Source: Flagellimonas sp. HMM57
GTDB lineage: Bacteria > Bacteroidota > Bacteroidia > Flavobacteriales > Flavobacteriaceae
DNA length: 64,000 nt
Assembly (NCBI RefSeq): GCF_021390175.1
Contig: NZ_CP090004.1
Span: 3,401,001 to 3,465,000 of the forward strand
Reading direction: 5' to 3'
Shown here piece after piece: positions 26,436 through 36,166 of the stretch. The position numbers and the translations under genes are program-made. The notes under the pieces are model-generated. The model saw only the letters and a list, made by a program, of their open reading frames with translations, ran no database searches and was not told the origin of the DNA. Position 1 is the stretch's first letter, and every line of letters starts with the position of its first letter.

Positions 26436-27641
26436 ATGCTGAGCGGTAAACATATCCTTTTGGGAATTACCGGAGGAATTGCTGCTTACAAAACTACATT
26501 TCTTGTTAGGTTATTGATAAAAGCTGGTGCCGAGGTCAAAATTGTAATGACCCAAAGTGCCAGCTCTTTTGTTTCCCCCCTTACTTTATCCACTTTATCC
26601 AAGAATCCGGTCTCCATTGATTTTATAAACCAGGAAGATGGTAGTGTCTCTTGGAACAACCATGTGGAACTTGGATTGTGGGCAGATATCGTTATCATTG
26701 CGCCTGCTACTGCCAATACGCTTTCTAAAATGGCACATGGTACTTGCGACAATTTGCTCATGGCAACGTATTTATCAGCAAAGTGCCCGGTGTATTTTGC
26801 CCCAGCTATGGATTTGGATATGTACAAACATCCAACGACCAAAGCATCCTTTGAAAAATTGGCATCCTTTGAAAATGTCATGATACCCGCAGCGTCTGGA
26901 GAATTGGCAAGTGGTCTTCATGGTGAAGGCCGAATGGCGGAACCAGAAATCATAGTTCAATTTATTGAAGAAGATTTAGCTAAAGGACTTCTTTTAACTG
27001 GGAAAAGGGTACTCATTACAGCAGGTCCTACCCACGAAGCAATTGACCCCGTTCGTTTTTTGGGCAATCGTTCCTCAGGTACTATGGGTTTTGAACTTGC
27101 AAAACAGGCCGCTGCTTTGGGAGCTAAGGTGAAATTGGTTTCAGGTCCTACCAATCTCGATATTCAGCATAATGCTATTGATATAATCAAGGTCACATCG
27201 GCACAAGAAATGTACGATGTTTGCCATGAACACTACAAAAATATTGACATAGCTATATGTGCGGCAGCAGTAGCGGATTATCGTCCAAAACATGTGGCAA
27301 AAGAAAAGATAAAAAAGAAAGAAGGTGATTTAAACATCGAGTTGGAACGCAATCCAGATATCTTGTTTTCCCTTGGTAAAGACAAGACTCAACAATACCT
27401 TGTGGGGTTTGCTTTAGAAACTGAAAATGAACTGGAGAATGCCAAAGGAAAGCTGCAGCGTAAAAACCTTGATGCCATAGTGCTAAATTCATTGAAGGAT
27501 GAAGGTGCCGGTTTTGGTAGCGGCACAAATAAAATCACTTTTATCGATAAGAATTTAGATATAAAAACGTTTACTATGAAAACGAAGCCTGATGTTGCTT
27601 CGGATATTTGGAAAGAAATTACCTCCAGGATTCATGCGTAG
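26436..27641 (+). CDS. coaBC: Bifunctional phosphopantothenoylcysteine decarboxylase/ligase
   Basis: Two steps of coenzyme A synthesis. The N-terminal flavoprotein (CoaC) has GITGGIAAYKT and PAMDLDMYKHP; the C-terminal ligase (CoaB) starts near 185 (RVLITAGPTHEAIDPVRFLG) with NRSSGTMGFELA and AAAVADYRP. It has 401 residues. Its end overlaps the porD start by 8 bases. The last CoA step, coaE, is at 33.1 kb. Confidence 0.95.
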   Translation: MLSGKHILLGITGGIAAYKTTFLVRLLIKAGAEVKIVMTQSASSFVSPLTLSTLSKNPVSIDFINQEDGSVSWNNHVELGLWADIVIIAPATANTLSKMAHGTCDNLLMATYLSAKCPVYFAPAMDLDMYKHPTTKASFEKLASFENVMIPAASGELASGLHGEGRMAEPEIIVQFIEEDLAKGLLLTGKRVLITAGPTHEAIDPVRFLGNRSSGTMGFELAKQAAALGAKVKLVSGPTNLDIQHNAIDIIKVTSAQEMYDVCHEHYKNIDIAICAAAVADYRPKHVAKEKIKKKEGDLNIELERNPDILFSLGKDKTQQYLVGFALETENELENAKGKLQRKNLDAIVLNSLKDEGAGFGSGTNKITFIDKNLDIKTFTMKTKPDVASDIWKEITSRIHA

Positions 27642-28524
27642 ACTTGTTTTGCTCTCTTTTTTTCTATCCCTTTGCCATGGGCTTCTTGCACAGGAGTTGA
27701 ATTGTACCGTAACGGTCAATTCAGACCAAGTGGGCCAAACCAATCAGCAAATCTTCAGGACACTCGAACGCTCTTTGAATGACTTCGTAAACAAGAACAA
27801 ATGGACCAATAGGGTATATAAGGAGAATGAGCGGGTTAGTGCCAGAATGTTCATTACGGTCACCCAATATGAATCGGATAGGTTTGAGGCCAATATCCAG
27901 ATACAATCTTCAAGACCGGTTTTCAATACATCTTACGAAAGTCCAGTATTCAATTATAAAGACGATGCTTTCAATTTCGTATACCAGGAGTTTCAGCCCA
28001 TAGTCTATAACGAGAATGTTTTTGATTCCAATTTAGTAGGGGTCATAACATACTATATCTACATTATTTTAGGTTTGGATGCCGATACTTTTTCTTTGGA
28101 AGGTGGGGATGATATGTTTAGAAAAGCCCAAAATCTTGTTACGCAGGCACAAGGGTCAAATTTTTCTGGATGGAACCAAGAAACTGGAGAACGTACTCGT
28201 TTTGAGCTTATTGATAATTTGTTGAGCAACTCTTTTAGGGAATACCGCATTGCTATGTACAATTACCATCGAAAAGGATTGGATATTCTTGGTGATAACA
28301 ATAGTACCGGAAAGCAAGTAATAGCGGGTTCCATGCGACTGTTCGAGACTTTAATAAAACGACGGCCCAATGCATTTCTGATTCAGACTTTTTTTGATGC
28401 TAAATCGGAAGAAATACAAAGCATTTTTTCTGATGGGCCAAAGGTTGATATTGTTAAACTTAAGGAAACCCTCAACAATGTTGCTCCATTTTACTCCAGT
28501 ACTTGGAATGAAATAAAATACTAG
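27634..28524 (+). CDS. porD: DUF4835/PorD-like secreted protein
   Basis: Signal peptide MRRLVLLSFFLSLCHGLLAQ, then a conserved mature region (LNCTVTVNSDQ, QIFRTLERSLNDFVNKNKWT, NVFDSNLVGVITYYIYIILGLDADTF). This is the DUF4835 family, now often named type IX secretion protein PorD; I give the name from recall, and a direct role in secretion is not shown here. The ATG at 27634 is chosen because it begins the signal peptide; a start 42 bases earlier lies inside coaBC. 296 residues. Confidence 0.8.
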   Translation: MRRLVLLSFFLSLCHGLLAQELNCTVTVNSDQVGQTNQQIFRTLERSLNDFVNKNKWTNRVYKENERVSARMFITVTQYESDRFEANIQIQSSRPVFNTSYESPVFNYKDDAFNFVYQEFQPIVYNENVFDSNLVGVITYYIYIILGLDADTFSLEGGDDMFRKAQNLVTQAQGSNFSGWNQETGERTRFELIDNLLSNSFREYRIAMYNYHRKGLDILGDNNSTGKQVIAGSMRLFETLIKRRPNAFLIQTFFDAKSEEIQSIFSDGPKVDIVKLKETLNNVAPFYSSTWNEIKY

Positions 28525-28570
28525 CGCATTTCTTCAAAGAGATTTATCTTTACGAAGAAAATCTCCAACA

Positions 28571-30223
28571 TTGCTAACAAACCTTTCTATTCAAAATTAT
28601 GCTCTGATAGACGATGTGAACGTTTCGTTTTCGAGCGGTTTTACGACAATCACTGGTGAAACGGGAGCTGGAAAGTCCATTTTGCTTGGAGGGCTTTCTT
28701 TGGTTCTTGGCAAGCGTGCCGATCTATCCTCGCTCAAGAATGAAAGTCAAAAATGTATTATTGAAGCTGAATTTGAAATTTCTAAATATCAACTTAGAAG
28801 TTTTTTTGATGAAAAGGATTTGGATTATGAGGACGGTACCATTCTAAGACGAGAGATTCTTCCGAGTGGAAAATCTAGGGCTTTTGTGAACGATTCCCCA
28901 GTTACCTTAGATATATTAAAAGGATTGGGTGAGCGTTTGGTCGATGTGCATTCGCAACACCAAACCCTAAGATTGACTGACAACGATTTTCAGTTAAAAG
29001 TAGTCGATGCCTTAGCAGAAAATTCAGAAAACCTAAAAAAATACAGCACCCAATTAAACAGCTACAAATTAGTTGCGAAGGAATTGCAGGAATTACTGGA
29101 TTTTCAATCCAACTCTAACAAAGAGCACGATTATAACAGCTTTTTACTTCAGGAGTTGGAGTCAGCTCCGTTAAAAGAAGGAATCCAAGAGGCGTTGGAA
29201 GAGGAATGTGAAGAGCTGAACAATGTTGAGCAGATTATGGAGCAATTATCCAGTGCCGACCAACTTATTAACGATGAGCAACTTGGAATTTTAGGAAGAT
29301 TGGCTGATTTAAAACGGGCTTTTTCCACTCTGGCGGACTTTGGCAGTTCCTACACTGCAATCAATGAACGTGTACAGTCTCTCTTTATTGAAATGGACGA
29401 TATTGCTTCGGAACTGGAAAATCTAAGACAAAATGTCGAGGCAAATCCACAGCGCCTAGAGGTCGTGAATACCCAATTGCAGCAACTCTACAACTTGCAG
29501 AAAAAGCATCAAGTGGCATCGGTGATAGAACTGATCGAAATTAAAAAGGACCTTTCCAATAAGGTCGATGCAGTAGAAAATATTGATGCCAAAATCAAAG
29601 AGAAGGAAGAAGAAGTAGTAAAAGCGACTCATCTTGCTGAAGAATTGGCGCTCAGAATAAGAAAGTCCAGAAATACCGTAATTCCCAAATTGAAAAGTAT
29701 GCTTCAAGAAAGTTTGTATGCCCTGGGAATGCCATCTGCTACGTTTAAAATTGAAGTGAATCCTTCATCAATTTTTAAATCCAACGGAAAAGATGATTTG
29801 GTGTTTTTGTTCTCTGCCAATAAAGGTTCGGACTATGGCGAGTTGAAAAAAGTAGCTTCGGGTGGAGAACTGTCCCGAATTATGTTAACGATAAAATCGA
29901 TTTTGGCAGAATATGAACAATTGCCCACAATGATGTTCGATGAAATCGATACTGGGGTATCAGGAGAAATATCCAATCGTATGGGAGAAATTATGCAACA
30001 GATGAGTAAGACCATGCAGGTGTTTTCCATTACCCATTTACCCCAAGTAGCTTCTAAGGGAGTCCATCAATTTAAAGTATTCAAAGAAGAGGATGCGGGA
30101 AGTACCACAACACAAATGAGAAAACTGAGCGATGAAGAACGGGTCAAGGAACTTGCAGAAATGCTAGGTGGTAAATCCATTTCAGAATCTGCTCTAGCAC
30201 ATGCAAGACAGCTTTTGCAATAG
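28571..30223 (+). CDS. recN: DNA repair ATPase RecN
   Basis: SMC-like protein for double-strand break repair. Walker A GETGAGKS (29-36), a long coiled coil at about 150-400 interrupted by globular parts, signature VASGGELSRIML, and Walker B MMFDEIDTGVSGE. It has 550 residues. The start is TTG (28571): MLTNLSIQNYALIDDV is the standard N-terminus and no ATG lies nearby in frame. The preceding TTATCTTTA is a near match to the promoter element, so it may have its own transcript. Confidence 0.94.
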   Translation: MLTNLSIQNYALIDDVNVSFSSGFTTITGETGAGKSILLGGLSLVLGKRADLSSLKNESQKCIIEAEFEISKYQLRSFFDEKDLDYEDGTILRREILPSGKSRAFVNDSPVTLDILKGLGERLVDVHSQHQTLRLTDNDFQLKVVDALAENSENLKKYSTQLNSYKLVAKELQELLDFQSNSNKEHDYNSFLLQELESAPLKEGIQEALEEECEELNNVEQIMEQLSSADQLINDEQLGILGRLADLKRAFSTLADFGSSYTAINERVQSLFIEMDDIASELENLRQNVEANPQRLEVVNTQLQQLYNLQKKHQVASVIELIEIKKDLSNKVDAVENIDAKIKEKEEEVVKATHLAEELALRIRKSRNTVIPKLKSMLQESLYALGMPSATFKIEVNPSSIFKSNGKDDLVFLFSANKGSDYGELKKVASGGELSRIMLTIKSILAEYEQLPTMMFDEIDTGVSGEISNRMGEIMQQMSKTMQVFSITHLPQVASKGVHQFKVFKEEDAGSTTTQMRKLSDEERVKELAEMLGGKSISESALAHARQLLQ

Positions 30224-30270
30224 GAATTAGGGAAGATAAAATCTAAAATGTAAAACTCGATTAGAATAAA

Positions 30271-30278
30271 TATCTTTG
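30271..30278 (+). promoter_or_regulatory. fabI promoter element (TATCTTTG)
   Basis: Exact TAnnTTTG match, 27 bases before the fabI ATG. Confidence 0.55.
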
Positions 30279-30305
30279 TCGCCAAACTAGGAATAAATAA
30301 GCACT

Positions 30306-31118
30306 ATGTCATACAATCTTTTAAAAGGTAAAAGGGGAATCATTTTTGGAGCACTCGACGAGAATTCAATTGCTTGGAAAACTGCGGAACGCGTTCACGA
30401 AGAAGGTGGAACTTTTGTGTTGACCAATGCGCCCATTGCTATGCGTATGGGACAGATAAAGGAACTTGCAGAGAAAACAAATTCTGAAATCATTCCTGCA
30501 GATGCAACCAATGAAGAGGAACTGCAAAATCTGGTTTCGCAATCCATGGAAATTTTGGGAGGAAAATTGGATTTTGTACTTCATTCCATAGGCATGTCGG
30601 TAAATGTTAGGAAAGGAAGGGCCTATACCGATGAAAAATATGATTTTACTACAAAAGGTTGGGATGTTTCGGCACTTTCATTCCATAAAGTATTGCAATC
30701 TCTATACAAAGCAGATGCTATGAACGAGTGGGGCAGTATTGTTGCGCTTACATACATGGCAGCGCAACGAACTTTTCCAGACTACAACGATATGGCCGAT
30801 AACAAGGCATATTTGGAATCTGTTGCAAGGAGTTTTGGATATTTCTTTGGAAAAGAAAAAAACGTTAGGGTAAATACAATTTCCCAATCGCCAACTCCAA
30901 CTACAGCTGGTCAAGGTGTAAAGGGTTTTGATGGCTTTATCAGCTATGCAGAGAAAATGTCGCCGTTGGGTAATGCCTCGGCTTCGGATTGCGCAGATTA
31001 TACGGTAAGCCTTTTTTCCGATTTGACAAAAAAGGTGACCATGCAGAACCTTTTCCATGATGGAGGGTTTTCCAATACAGGGGTAAGCCAAGAAGTAATC
31101 GATGAATTTAGCAAGTAG
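30306..31118 (+). CDS. fabI: Enoyl-[acyl-carrier-protein] reductase FabI
   Basis: NAD(P)H-dependent last step of fatty-acid elongation. SDR fold with the FabI-specific spacing: the N-terminal GIIFGALDENSIAWKTAERV and catalytic Y160 and K167 in FPDYNDMADNKAY (Y-x6-K), with Y150 as the second tyrosine. It has 270 residues. Own promoter and a terminator on the far side. Confidence 0.93.
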   Translation: MSYNLLKGKRGIIFGALDENSIAWKTAERVHEEGGTFVLTNAPIAMRMGQIKELAEKTNSEIIPADATNEEELQNLVSQSMEILGGKLDFVLHSIGMSVNVRKGRAYTDEKYDFTTKGWDVSALSFHKVLQSLYKADAMNEWGSIVALTYMAAQRTFPDYNDMADNKAYLESVARSFGYFFGKEKNVRVNTISQSPTPTTAGQGVKGFDGFISYAEKMSPLGNASASDCADYTVSLFSDLTKKVTMQNLFHDGGFSNTGVSQEVIDEFSK

Positions 31119-31135
31119 CCTAAAATTATAACTGC

Positions 31136-31163
31136 AAAAGCCATCCGTTATCGGATGGCTTTT
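31136..31163. terminator. fabI terminator
   Basis: 12-bp arms AAAAGCCATCCG / CGGATGGCTTTT with a TTAT loop, 18 bases after the fabI stop. Confidence 0.85.
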
Positions 31164-31173
31164 GTGTTTTACG

Positions 31174-32181
31174 ATGAATTTAAATTTTTCCATTATCGTT
31201 CCAGTTTACAACAGACCCGAAGAAATTCGGGAATTGTTGGAAAGTCTTGAAAAACAAAATTTTGAAGAAGACTATGAAATCGTAATCGTAGAGGACGGTT
31301 CTCTTGAACGCTCAGAGCATATTGTAGAAAGTTTTCAAGAAAGCTTAAGTATTTCATACTATTATAAGGAAAACTCAGGTCCAGGAGATTCCAGAAATTA
31401 TGGTATGGAAAAAGCCAAAGGGAATTACTTCATAATTCTGGATTCAGATTGTATTCTGCCCAGGCAATACTTATCGGAGGTGAAAAAAGAATTAAAGACC
31501 AGTTTTGTACATTGTTTTGGTGGCCCAGATGCGGCGGACCAATCATTTACTACAGTACAAAAGGCCATCAATTACGTAATGACCTCTTTTTTCACCACTG
31601 GGGGAATCAGGGGTGGTAGTACAGCGGTAGGCAAGTTTCAGCCACGTAGTTTTAACATGGGCATTTCCAAAGAGACTTTTGAAACTGTTGGTGGATTTGG
31701 GCGAATACATCCAGGAGAAGATCCCGATCTGACTTTTAGAATTTGGAAAGGCGGTTATACAAGCAGGTTGTTTCCCAAAGCTTACGTCTATCATAAAAGA
31801 CGTATAGATTGGAACAAATTTTATATCCAGGTGAATAAGTTTGGTATGGTAAGACCTATTTTAAACCAGTGGCACAAAGGAACTGGCAAGCTTACGTATT
31901 GGTTCCCTACCTTGTTTATGCTTGTATTTTCAGTATCTGTTTTGATGGTATTTTTTGGTATAACACTTCCATTGATCCTCTTTGGGGTATACTTTTTAGT
32001 GCTCTTTTTTGATGCCCTTATTAAAAATAAAAGCTTAAAAGTGGCATTTCTTGCAATTTTTGCGGCATTAACGCAGTTTACAGGGTATGGATTAGGTTTT
32101 CTAAAATCCACAATCTTGCTTAATTTTAGTAAGAAGGAACCCGAAGCACTATTGCCAAAACTGTTCTTTAAAGTAAAATAG
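31174..32181 (+). CDS. Family 2 glycosyltransferase with membrane segment
   Basis: GT-A fold N-terminus FSIIVPVYNRPEEI, nucleotide-binding VEDGS, and metal motif ILDSDCILP. PGEDPDLTFRIWKGG follows in the acceptor region. Two or three hydrophobic helices at about 245-300 anchor it in the inner membrane. It probably adds a sugar to a lipid-linked or cell-surface glycan. The ATG at 31174 is preferred over a GTG at 31162 that lies in the terminator hairpin. 336 residues. Confidence 0.88.
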   Translation: MNLNFSIIVPVYNRPEEIRELLESLEKQNFEEDYEIVIVEDGSLERSEHIVESFQESLSISYYYKENSGPGDSRNYGMEKAKGNYFIILDSDCILPRQYLSEVKKELKTSFVHCFGGPDAADQSFTTVQKAINYVMTSFFTTGGIRGGSTAVGKFQPRSFNMGISKETFETVGGFGRIHPGEDPDLTFRIWKGGYTSRLFPKAYVYHKRRIDWNKFYIQVNKFGMVRPILNQWHKGTGKLTYWFPTLFMLVFSVSVLMVFFGITLPLILFGVYFLVLFFDALIKNKSLKVAFLAIFAALTQFTGYGLGFLKSTILLNFSKKEPEALLPKLFFKVK

Positions 32182-32182
32182 G

Positions 32183-33139
32183 GTGTTAAAAAAAGTATTG
32201 GGCGGACTGAATAAGAGAAAAGTGAAGGTTTTTTCACTTTTTTTGGTATGCTCTTTTTTGGCATGGTTTCTAAGTAATTTATCCGAAGCCTATGAATCTA
32301 GGGCTAAGTTTGACCTGAACTACAAAAACTTGCCAGATACCTTATTGTTGGGGAACAATGCTACAAACACCATAGAGGCCAAACTGCGAACAAGCGGCTT
32401 TCAGTTTTTATACTATAATTTTTTCAACAAAAGGGTCGATGTTGATCTATCTGAAGTAGAAAAGGAAAACGGCCGTTATCTGCTCACAGATAATGCCCTT
32501 AAAAAGCAGATGGAACGTCAACTGTCACAAAATATCTCCTTGATCGATTTGGATAGGAGACAACTCATTTTGGATTTATATCAAGTATCCAGTAAGGAAG
32601 TGCCCATAAAGCCAAAGCTGGATTTAGAATTTGAACCAAACCATATTCTTGATGGAGAACCCTTGATCACTCCAAATATGGTTCTGGTTAAAGGTCCAAA
32701 AAATGAGATAGACACCTTGCAAGCCATTTATACTTCAAAAATAGAAATAACGGAATTGTCCTCAGATTTTTCAAAAGACGTTTTATTGGTTTTTCCCAAG
32801 CGATTGTCCAATAGCATATTTTCAATCAATAGGACAAATGTTTCAGGGAAGGTGGTCAAATTCTCGGAAAAGGTATTTGAGGTTCCCATTCTAGTAATAA
32901 ATTTACCAGAGGGTTATGAAGTCAATACTTTCCCAAACGCTGTCAATGTGCTTTGCAAGGCAACCATAGAACGCTTAAATGAGCTATCTATACAAGACTT
33001 TCAAGCAATTGCCGACTATAAACAAATCAATGGTGCCAGTGATAACACGCTTTTTTTGAAAATCACCAAAAAACCATCAAATGTTTATGATGTAAAGCTA
33101 CTGGAGAATAAGGTTAATTTTATTTTAGAGGAAAAATGA
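32183..33139 (+). CDS. YbbR-domain membrane protein (CdaR-like)
   Basis: One N-terminal membrane helix (FSLFLVCSFLAWFLSNLSEA) and periplasmic YbbR-like beta domains (VPIKPKLDLEFEPNHILDGE, ITPNMVLVKGPKNEIDTLQ). In Firmicutes YbbR proteins regulate the diadenylate cyclase; no cyclase gene is adjacent here, so the partner is open. Starts with GTG one base after the glycosyltransferase stop. It overlaps coaE by 4 bases. Confidence 0.82.
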   Translation: MLKKVLGGLNKRKVKVFSLFLVCSFLAWFLSNLSEAYESRAKFDLNYKNLPDTLLLGNNATNTIEAKLRTSGFQFLYYNFFNKRVDVDLSEVEKENGRYLLTDNALKKQMERQLSQNISLIDLDRRQLILDLYQVSSKEVPIKPKLDLEFEPNHILDGEPLITPNMVLVKGPKNEIDTLQAIYTSKIEITELSSDFSKDVLLVFPKRLSNSIFSINRTNVSGKVVKFSEKVFEVPILVINLPEGYEVNTFPNAVNVLCKATIERLNELSIQDFQAIADYKQINGASDNTLFLKITKKPSNVYDVKLLENKVNFILEEK

Positions 33140-33723
33140 TGATTGTTGGATTGACCGGAGGTATTGGTAGTGGCAAAAGTACTGTTGCCAAAATGTTCAG
33201 AAATTTGGGAGTTCCGGTATATGATTCGGATGCGGAAGCCAAAAGTTTGATGGTCAATTCAAAAACCCTTAAAAGAGACATTGTAAAGTTACTTGGAATC
33301 AATTCTTACAAAGGAGAAGAACTAAATAGGGATTTTATAGCGAACAAAGTTTTTAAAGACTCTGAAACCCTTCAAAGGTTAAACAAAATTGTGCATCCCG
33401 CAGTCAGATTCCATTTCATGGATTGGGTCAAAACCCAAACATCATCTTATGTGATTCAGGAAACAGCGCTTATTTTTGAAAATAATGCAAAACATAATTA
33501 TGACTTTGTAATTTTGGTGACGGCCCCTAAAGAAATACGTGTAAAAAGAGTATTGGAGCGGGATGGAACCGAAGAACAAGCGATTATAAATCGCATGGAT
33601 AATCAAATGAATGATGCTGACAAAACTTTGTTGGCCGACTTTTGTATTAACAACATTGACCTTAAAACTACTGAAAAAGAGGTTTTTAACTTGCACGAAA
33701 AACTTATTGGACTCGCTCTTTGA
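33136..33723 (+). CDS. coaE: Dephospho-CoA kinase
   Basis: Final step of CoA synthesis. P-loop GGIGSGKS (8-15), YDSDAEAK in the substrate lid, and VLERDGTEEQAIINRMDNQM in the C-terminal region. It has 195 residues. Two consecutive ATG codons (33136, 33139) can start it; the first overlaps the YbbR stop (ATGA). Confidence 0.94.
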   Translation: MMIVGLTGGIGSGKSTVAKMFRNLGVPVYDSDAEAKSLMVNSKTLKRDIVKLLGINSYKGEELNRDFIANKVFKDSETLQRLNKIVHPAVRFHFMDWVKTQTSSYVIQETALIFENNAKHNYDFVILVTAPKEIRVKRVLERDGTEEQAIINRMDNQMNDADKTLLADFCINNIDLKTTEKEVFNLHEKLIGLAL

Positions 33724-33800
33724 CCAAAAATTTTAACATTTTTGTTAAGGTTAGGTTAAACGGTAAATGGTCTAAATGTTAAATTTCTAATTTTACCATA

Positions 33801-35384
33801 ATGAACAAGAAGCTATTTGTTCTTCTGGTCATTCTTATGAGTTTATCCCTTACCGGGATAATTTTTGTTCAAGTATATTGGATAAGGACATCGGTAGATG
33901 ATAAGGAAGAACAGTTCTCAAGAACGGTTACGGACATATTGGATAAGGTAGCAAGCCGAGTGGAGATGAGGGAGATGAAAGATTATTCAGATCGTTTGGC
34001 CTCTTTGGTAGATAGCATTGGGCAGCCTAAAACGACACAGTTCAGAAATTTTTTGTTCGTTGACAGAGACTTGAATTCAGATGAAATTCTTTTTTATTCC
34101 CATGGAATATTAGAAGAAGACTATAATATTACATCAACGTTCTTTGATAATTTAGGAGGGGAGGAAGATACCACTACCATTAAGAATTATACCAGTAAAC
34201 GCACCAAGGCTGTTTTTAAGGAAGAATTTGGATTGGACGGTAAAAGCTACAGTTTAACGCCTATCCAAAAGGCTGAAAAGATTGGGGGGTTATCCAGAAT
34301 TGATAAAGCAGCTTGGGAAGATGTCTTTATGGAGTACGCAAAAAGTAGGCCTATACATAAAAGAGTTTCAAAACAAGAACTTGAGTTGTTATTGAGCCAG
34401 GAACTACAGAACAGGAATATCAATATTGATTATGAATATGGAGTTTATAGTCAAGGGTATCCAACTAAGGTTAAGTCTAAAAAGTTTAAGTTTTCCGAGT
34501 CGAAAATGTATGAAGCTCCAATTTTTGAAGATAGTGAAGGGAGAACCAATTTCTCCTTATTGCTAACATTTCCAAAAATGAAAAAGTTTCTTTTAGAATC
34601 GATTATGGGAATGGCGTTGTTATCGTTGATTTTTACGCTGGTCATTATGGTCGCATATTCCAGTGCTATTTATCAATTGATAAAACAAAAACAGATATCC
34701 GAAATAAAAACGGACTTTATCAATAATATGACCCACGAGTTTAAAACTCCTATTGCAACTATAAATTTGGCCGTAGAAGCAATACGAAACCCAAAATCGA
34801 TAGAAGATAAAGAAAAAGTCTTACGGTATTTGGGTATGATCAAAGATGAAAACAAGCGTATGCACGCTCAAGTGGAGAACGTACTACGGATATCGAAATT
34901 GGAAAAAAACCAATTGGACATTAGCAAGGATAGGGTAGATGTCCATGATATTATTACGGATGCTATTGCCCATGTTGATTTAATAGTTAATGATAGAGGA
35001 GGTTATGTAAATGCACATTTAGATGCCGAGCGATCGGAAATTCTGGCCAACGATATGCATTTCACCAATGTGGTGGTAAATGTCTTGGACAATGCAGTTA
35101 AGTATTCTCCAGAGACTCCTAAAATTGATGTTTTTACAGAGATTGTAAAAAACACCATAGTAATAAAGATAAAAGACCAAGGAGCTGGTATGAGCAAAGC
35201 GGTCTTAAAAAGAGTTTTTGAAAAATTTTATCGAGAACATACAGGAGATATACATAATGTGAAAGGGCATGGTTTAGGACTGGCCTACGTAAAACGAATA
35301 ATTGAAGATCACCAAGGAGAAGTTTATGCGGAAAGTGAAAAGGGAAAAGGAAGCACTTTCTTTTTAAAACTACCTTTAATTTAG
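33801..35384 (+). CDS. Membrane sensor histidine kinase
   Basis: Membrane helices at about 5-28 and 267-290 enclose a periplasmic sensor of some 240 residues with no family I recognise. The HisKA box has phospho-acceptor H312 (NNMTHEFKTPIATI), and the ATPase has N (VVNVLDNAVKYS), G1 (IKDQGAGM) and G2 (GHGLGLAYVKRI) boxes. The OmpR-type regulator starts 6 bases later. The pair resembles RprX/RprY of Bacteroides in layout. A near-match promoter TAATTTTA lies 5 bases before the ATG. Confidence 0.92.
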   Translation: MNKKLFVLLVILMSLSLTGIIFVQVYWIRTSVDDKEEQFSRTVTDILDKVASRVEMREMKDYSDRLASLVDSIGQPKTTQFRNFLFVDRDLNSDEILFYSHGILEEDYNITSTFFDNLGGEEDTTTIKNYTSKRTKAVFKEEFGLDGKSYSLTPIQKAEKIGGLSRIDKAAWEDVFMEYAKSRPIHKRVSKQELELLLSQELQNRNINIDYEYGVYSQGYPTKVKSKKFKFSESKMYEAPIFEDSEGRTNFSLLLTFPKMKKFLLESIMGMALLSLIFTLVIMVAYSSAIYQLIKQKQISEIKTDFINNMTHEFKTPIATINLAVEAIRNPKSIEDKEKVLRYLGMIKDENKRMHAQVENVLRISKLEKNQLDISKDRVDVHDIITDAIAHVDLIVNDRGGYVNAHLDAERSEILANDMHFTNVVVNVLDNAVKYSPETPKIDVFTEIVKNTIVIKIKDQGAGMSKAVLKRVFEKFYREHTGDIHNVKGHGLGLAYVKRIIEDHQGEVYAESEKGKGSTFFLKLPLI

Positions 35385-35390
35385 AAAACT

Positions 35391-36107
35391 ATGGAGACTG
35401 AAAAGAAGAAAATACTTTTAGTGGAGGATGACCCAAATTTTGGAATTGTCCTAAAGGATTACTTATCCATGAACGACTTTGATGTCGTCTTGGCCAAAAA
35501 TGGAATGGAAGGCTTTGAGAAGTTCAAAAAGGACAACTATGATGTCTGTATTTTGGATGTTATGATGCCTTACAAAGATGGGTTCACTTTAGCTAGGGAA
35601 ATCAGGGAAAAGAATGAAAATGTTCCTATTATTTTCCTTACCGCCAAAACTATGAAAGAAGATGTGCTTAAGGGATATAAGGCAGGTGCAGACGATTATC
35701 TCAACAAGCCCTTTGACTCTGAAGTACTGTTGATGAAACTTAAAGCAATACTTCAAAGAAAAGCTTCCAGTACATTGGCAGACAGTAAGCAATTTGAGTT
35801 TGAAATAGGTAATTTCAGTTTAAATTCTAAGTTACGTTTCTTGAAGTACAAAGATGAAGAGCCCGTAAAATTATCTCCAAAGGAAAATGAACTATTGCGT
35901 CTCTTGGCCTTGCACGAAAATGATTTGATGCCGAGGGAATTGGCCTTGACCAAAATATGGAGAGATGATAATTATTTTACATCTAGAAGTATGGATGTAT
36001 ATATTGCCAAGCTGAGAAAGTATTTAAAACGAGATGATGTCGTCGAAATTTTAAATATACATGGAGAAGGCTTCCGATTGGTGATTAAACAGGAAAATCA
36101 GCAGTAG
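35391..36107 (+). CDS. OmpR-family response regulator
   Basis: Receiver domain with acidic pair EDD (12-14), phospho-acceptor D56 (CILDVMMP), and the conserved lysine in LNKPF. A C-terminal winged helix follows (KLSPKENELLRLLALHEN through RSMDVYIAKLRKYL). It has 238 residues. Partner of the preceding kinase and cotranscribed with it. A terminator follows. Confidence 0.94.
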   Translation: METEKKKILLVEDDPNFGIVLKDYLSMNDFDVVLAKNGMEGFEKFKKDNYDVCILDVMMPYKDGFTLAREIREKNENVPIIFLTAKTMKEDVLKGYKAGADDYLNKPFDSEVLLMKLKAILQRKASSTLADSKQFEFEIGNFSLNSKLRFLKYKDEEPVKLSPKENELLRLLALHENDLMPRELALTKIWRDDNYFTSRSMDVYIAKLRKYLKRDDVVEILNIHGEGFRLVIKQENQQ

Positions 36108-36142
36108 TTAAACGTACGATAAATAAATTCAAAATGTATAAG

Positions 36143-36164
36143 AAACCATCCCGTGGGATGGTTT
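36143..36164. terminator. Terminator shared by convergent regulator and permease genes
   Basis: 10-bp arms AAACCATCCC / GGGATGGTTT with a 2-base loop and a T run, between the two stop codons. Confidence 0.85.
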
Positions 36165-36166
36165 TT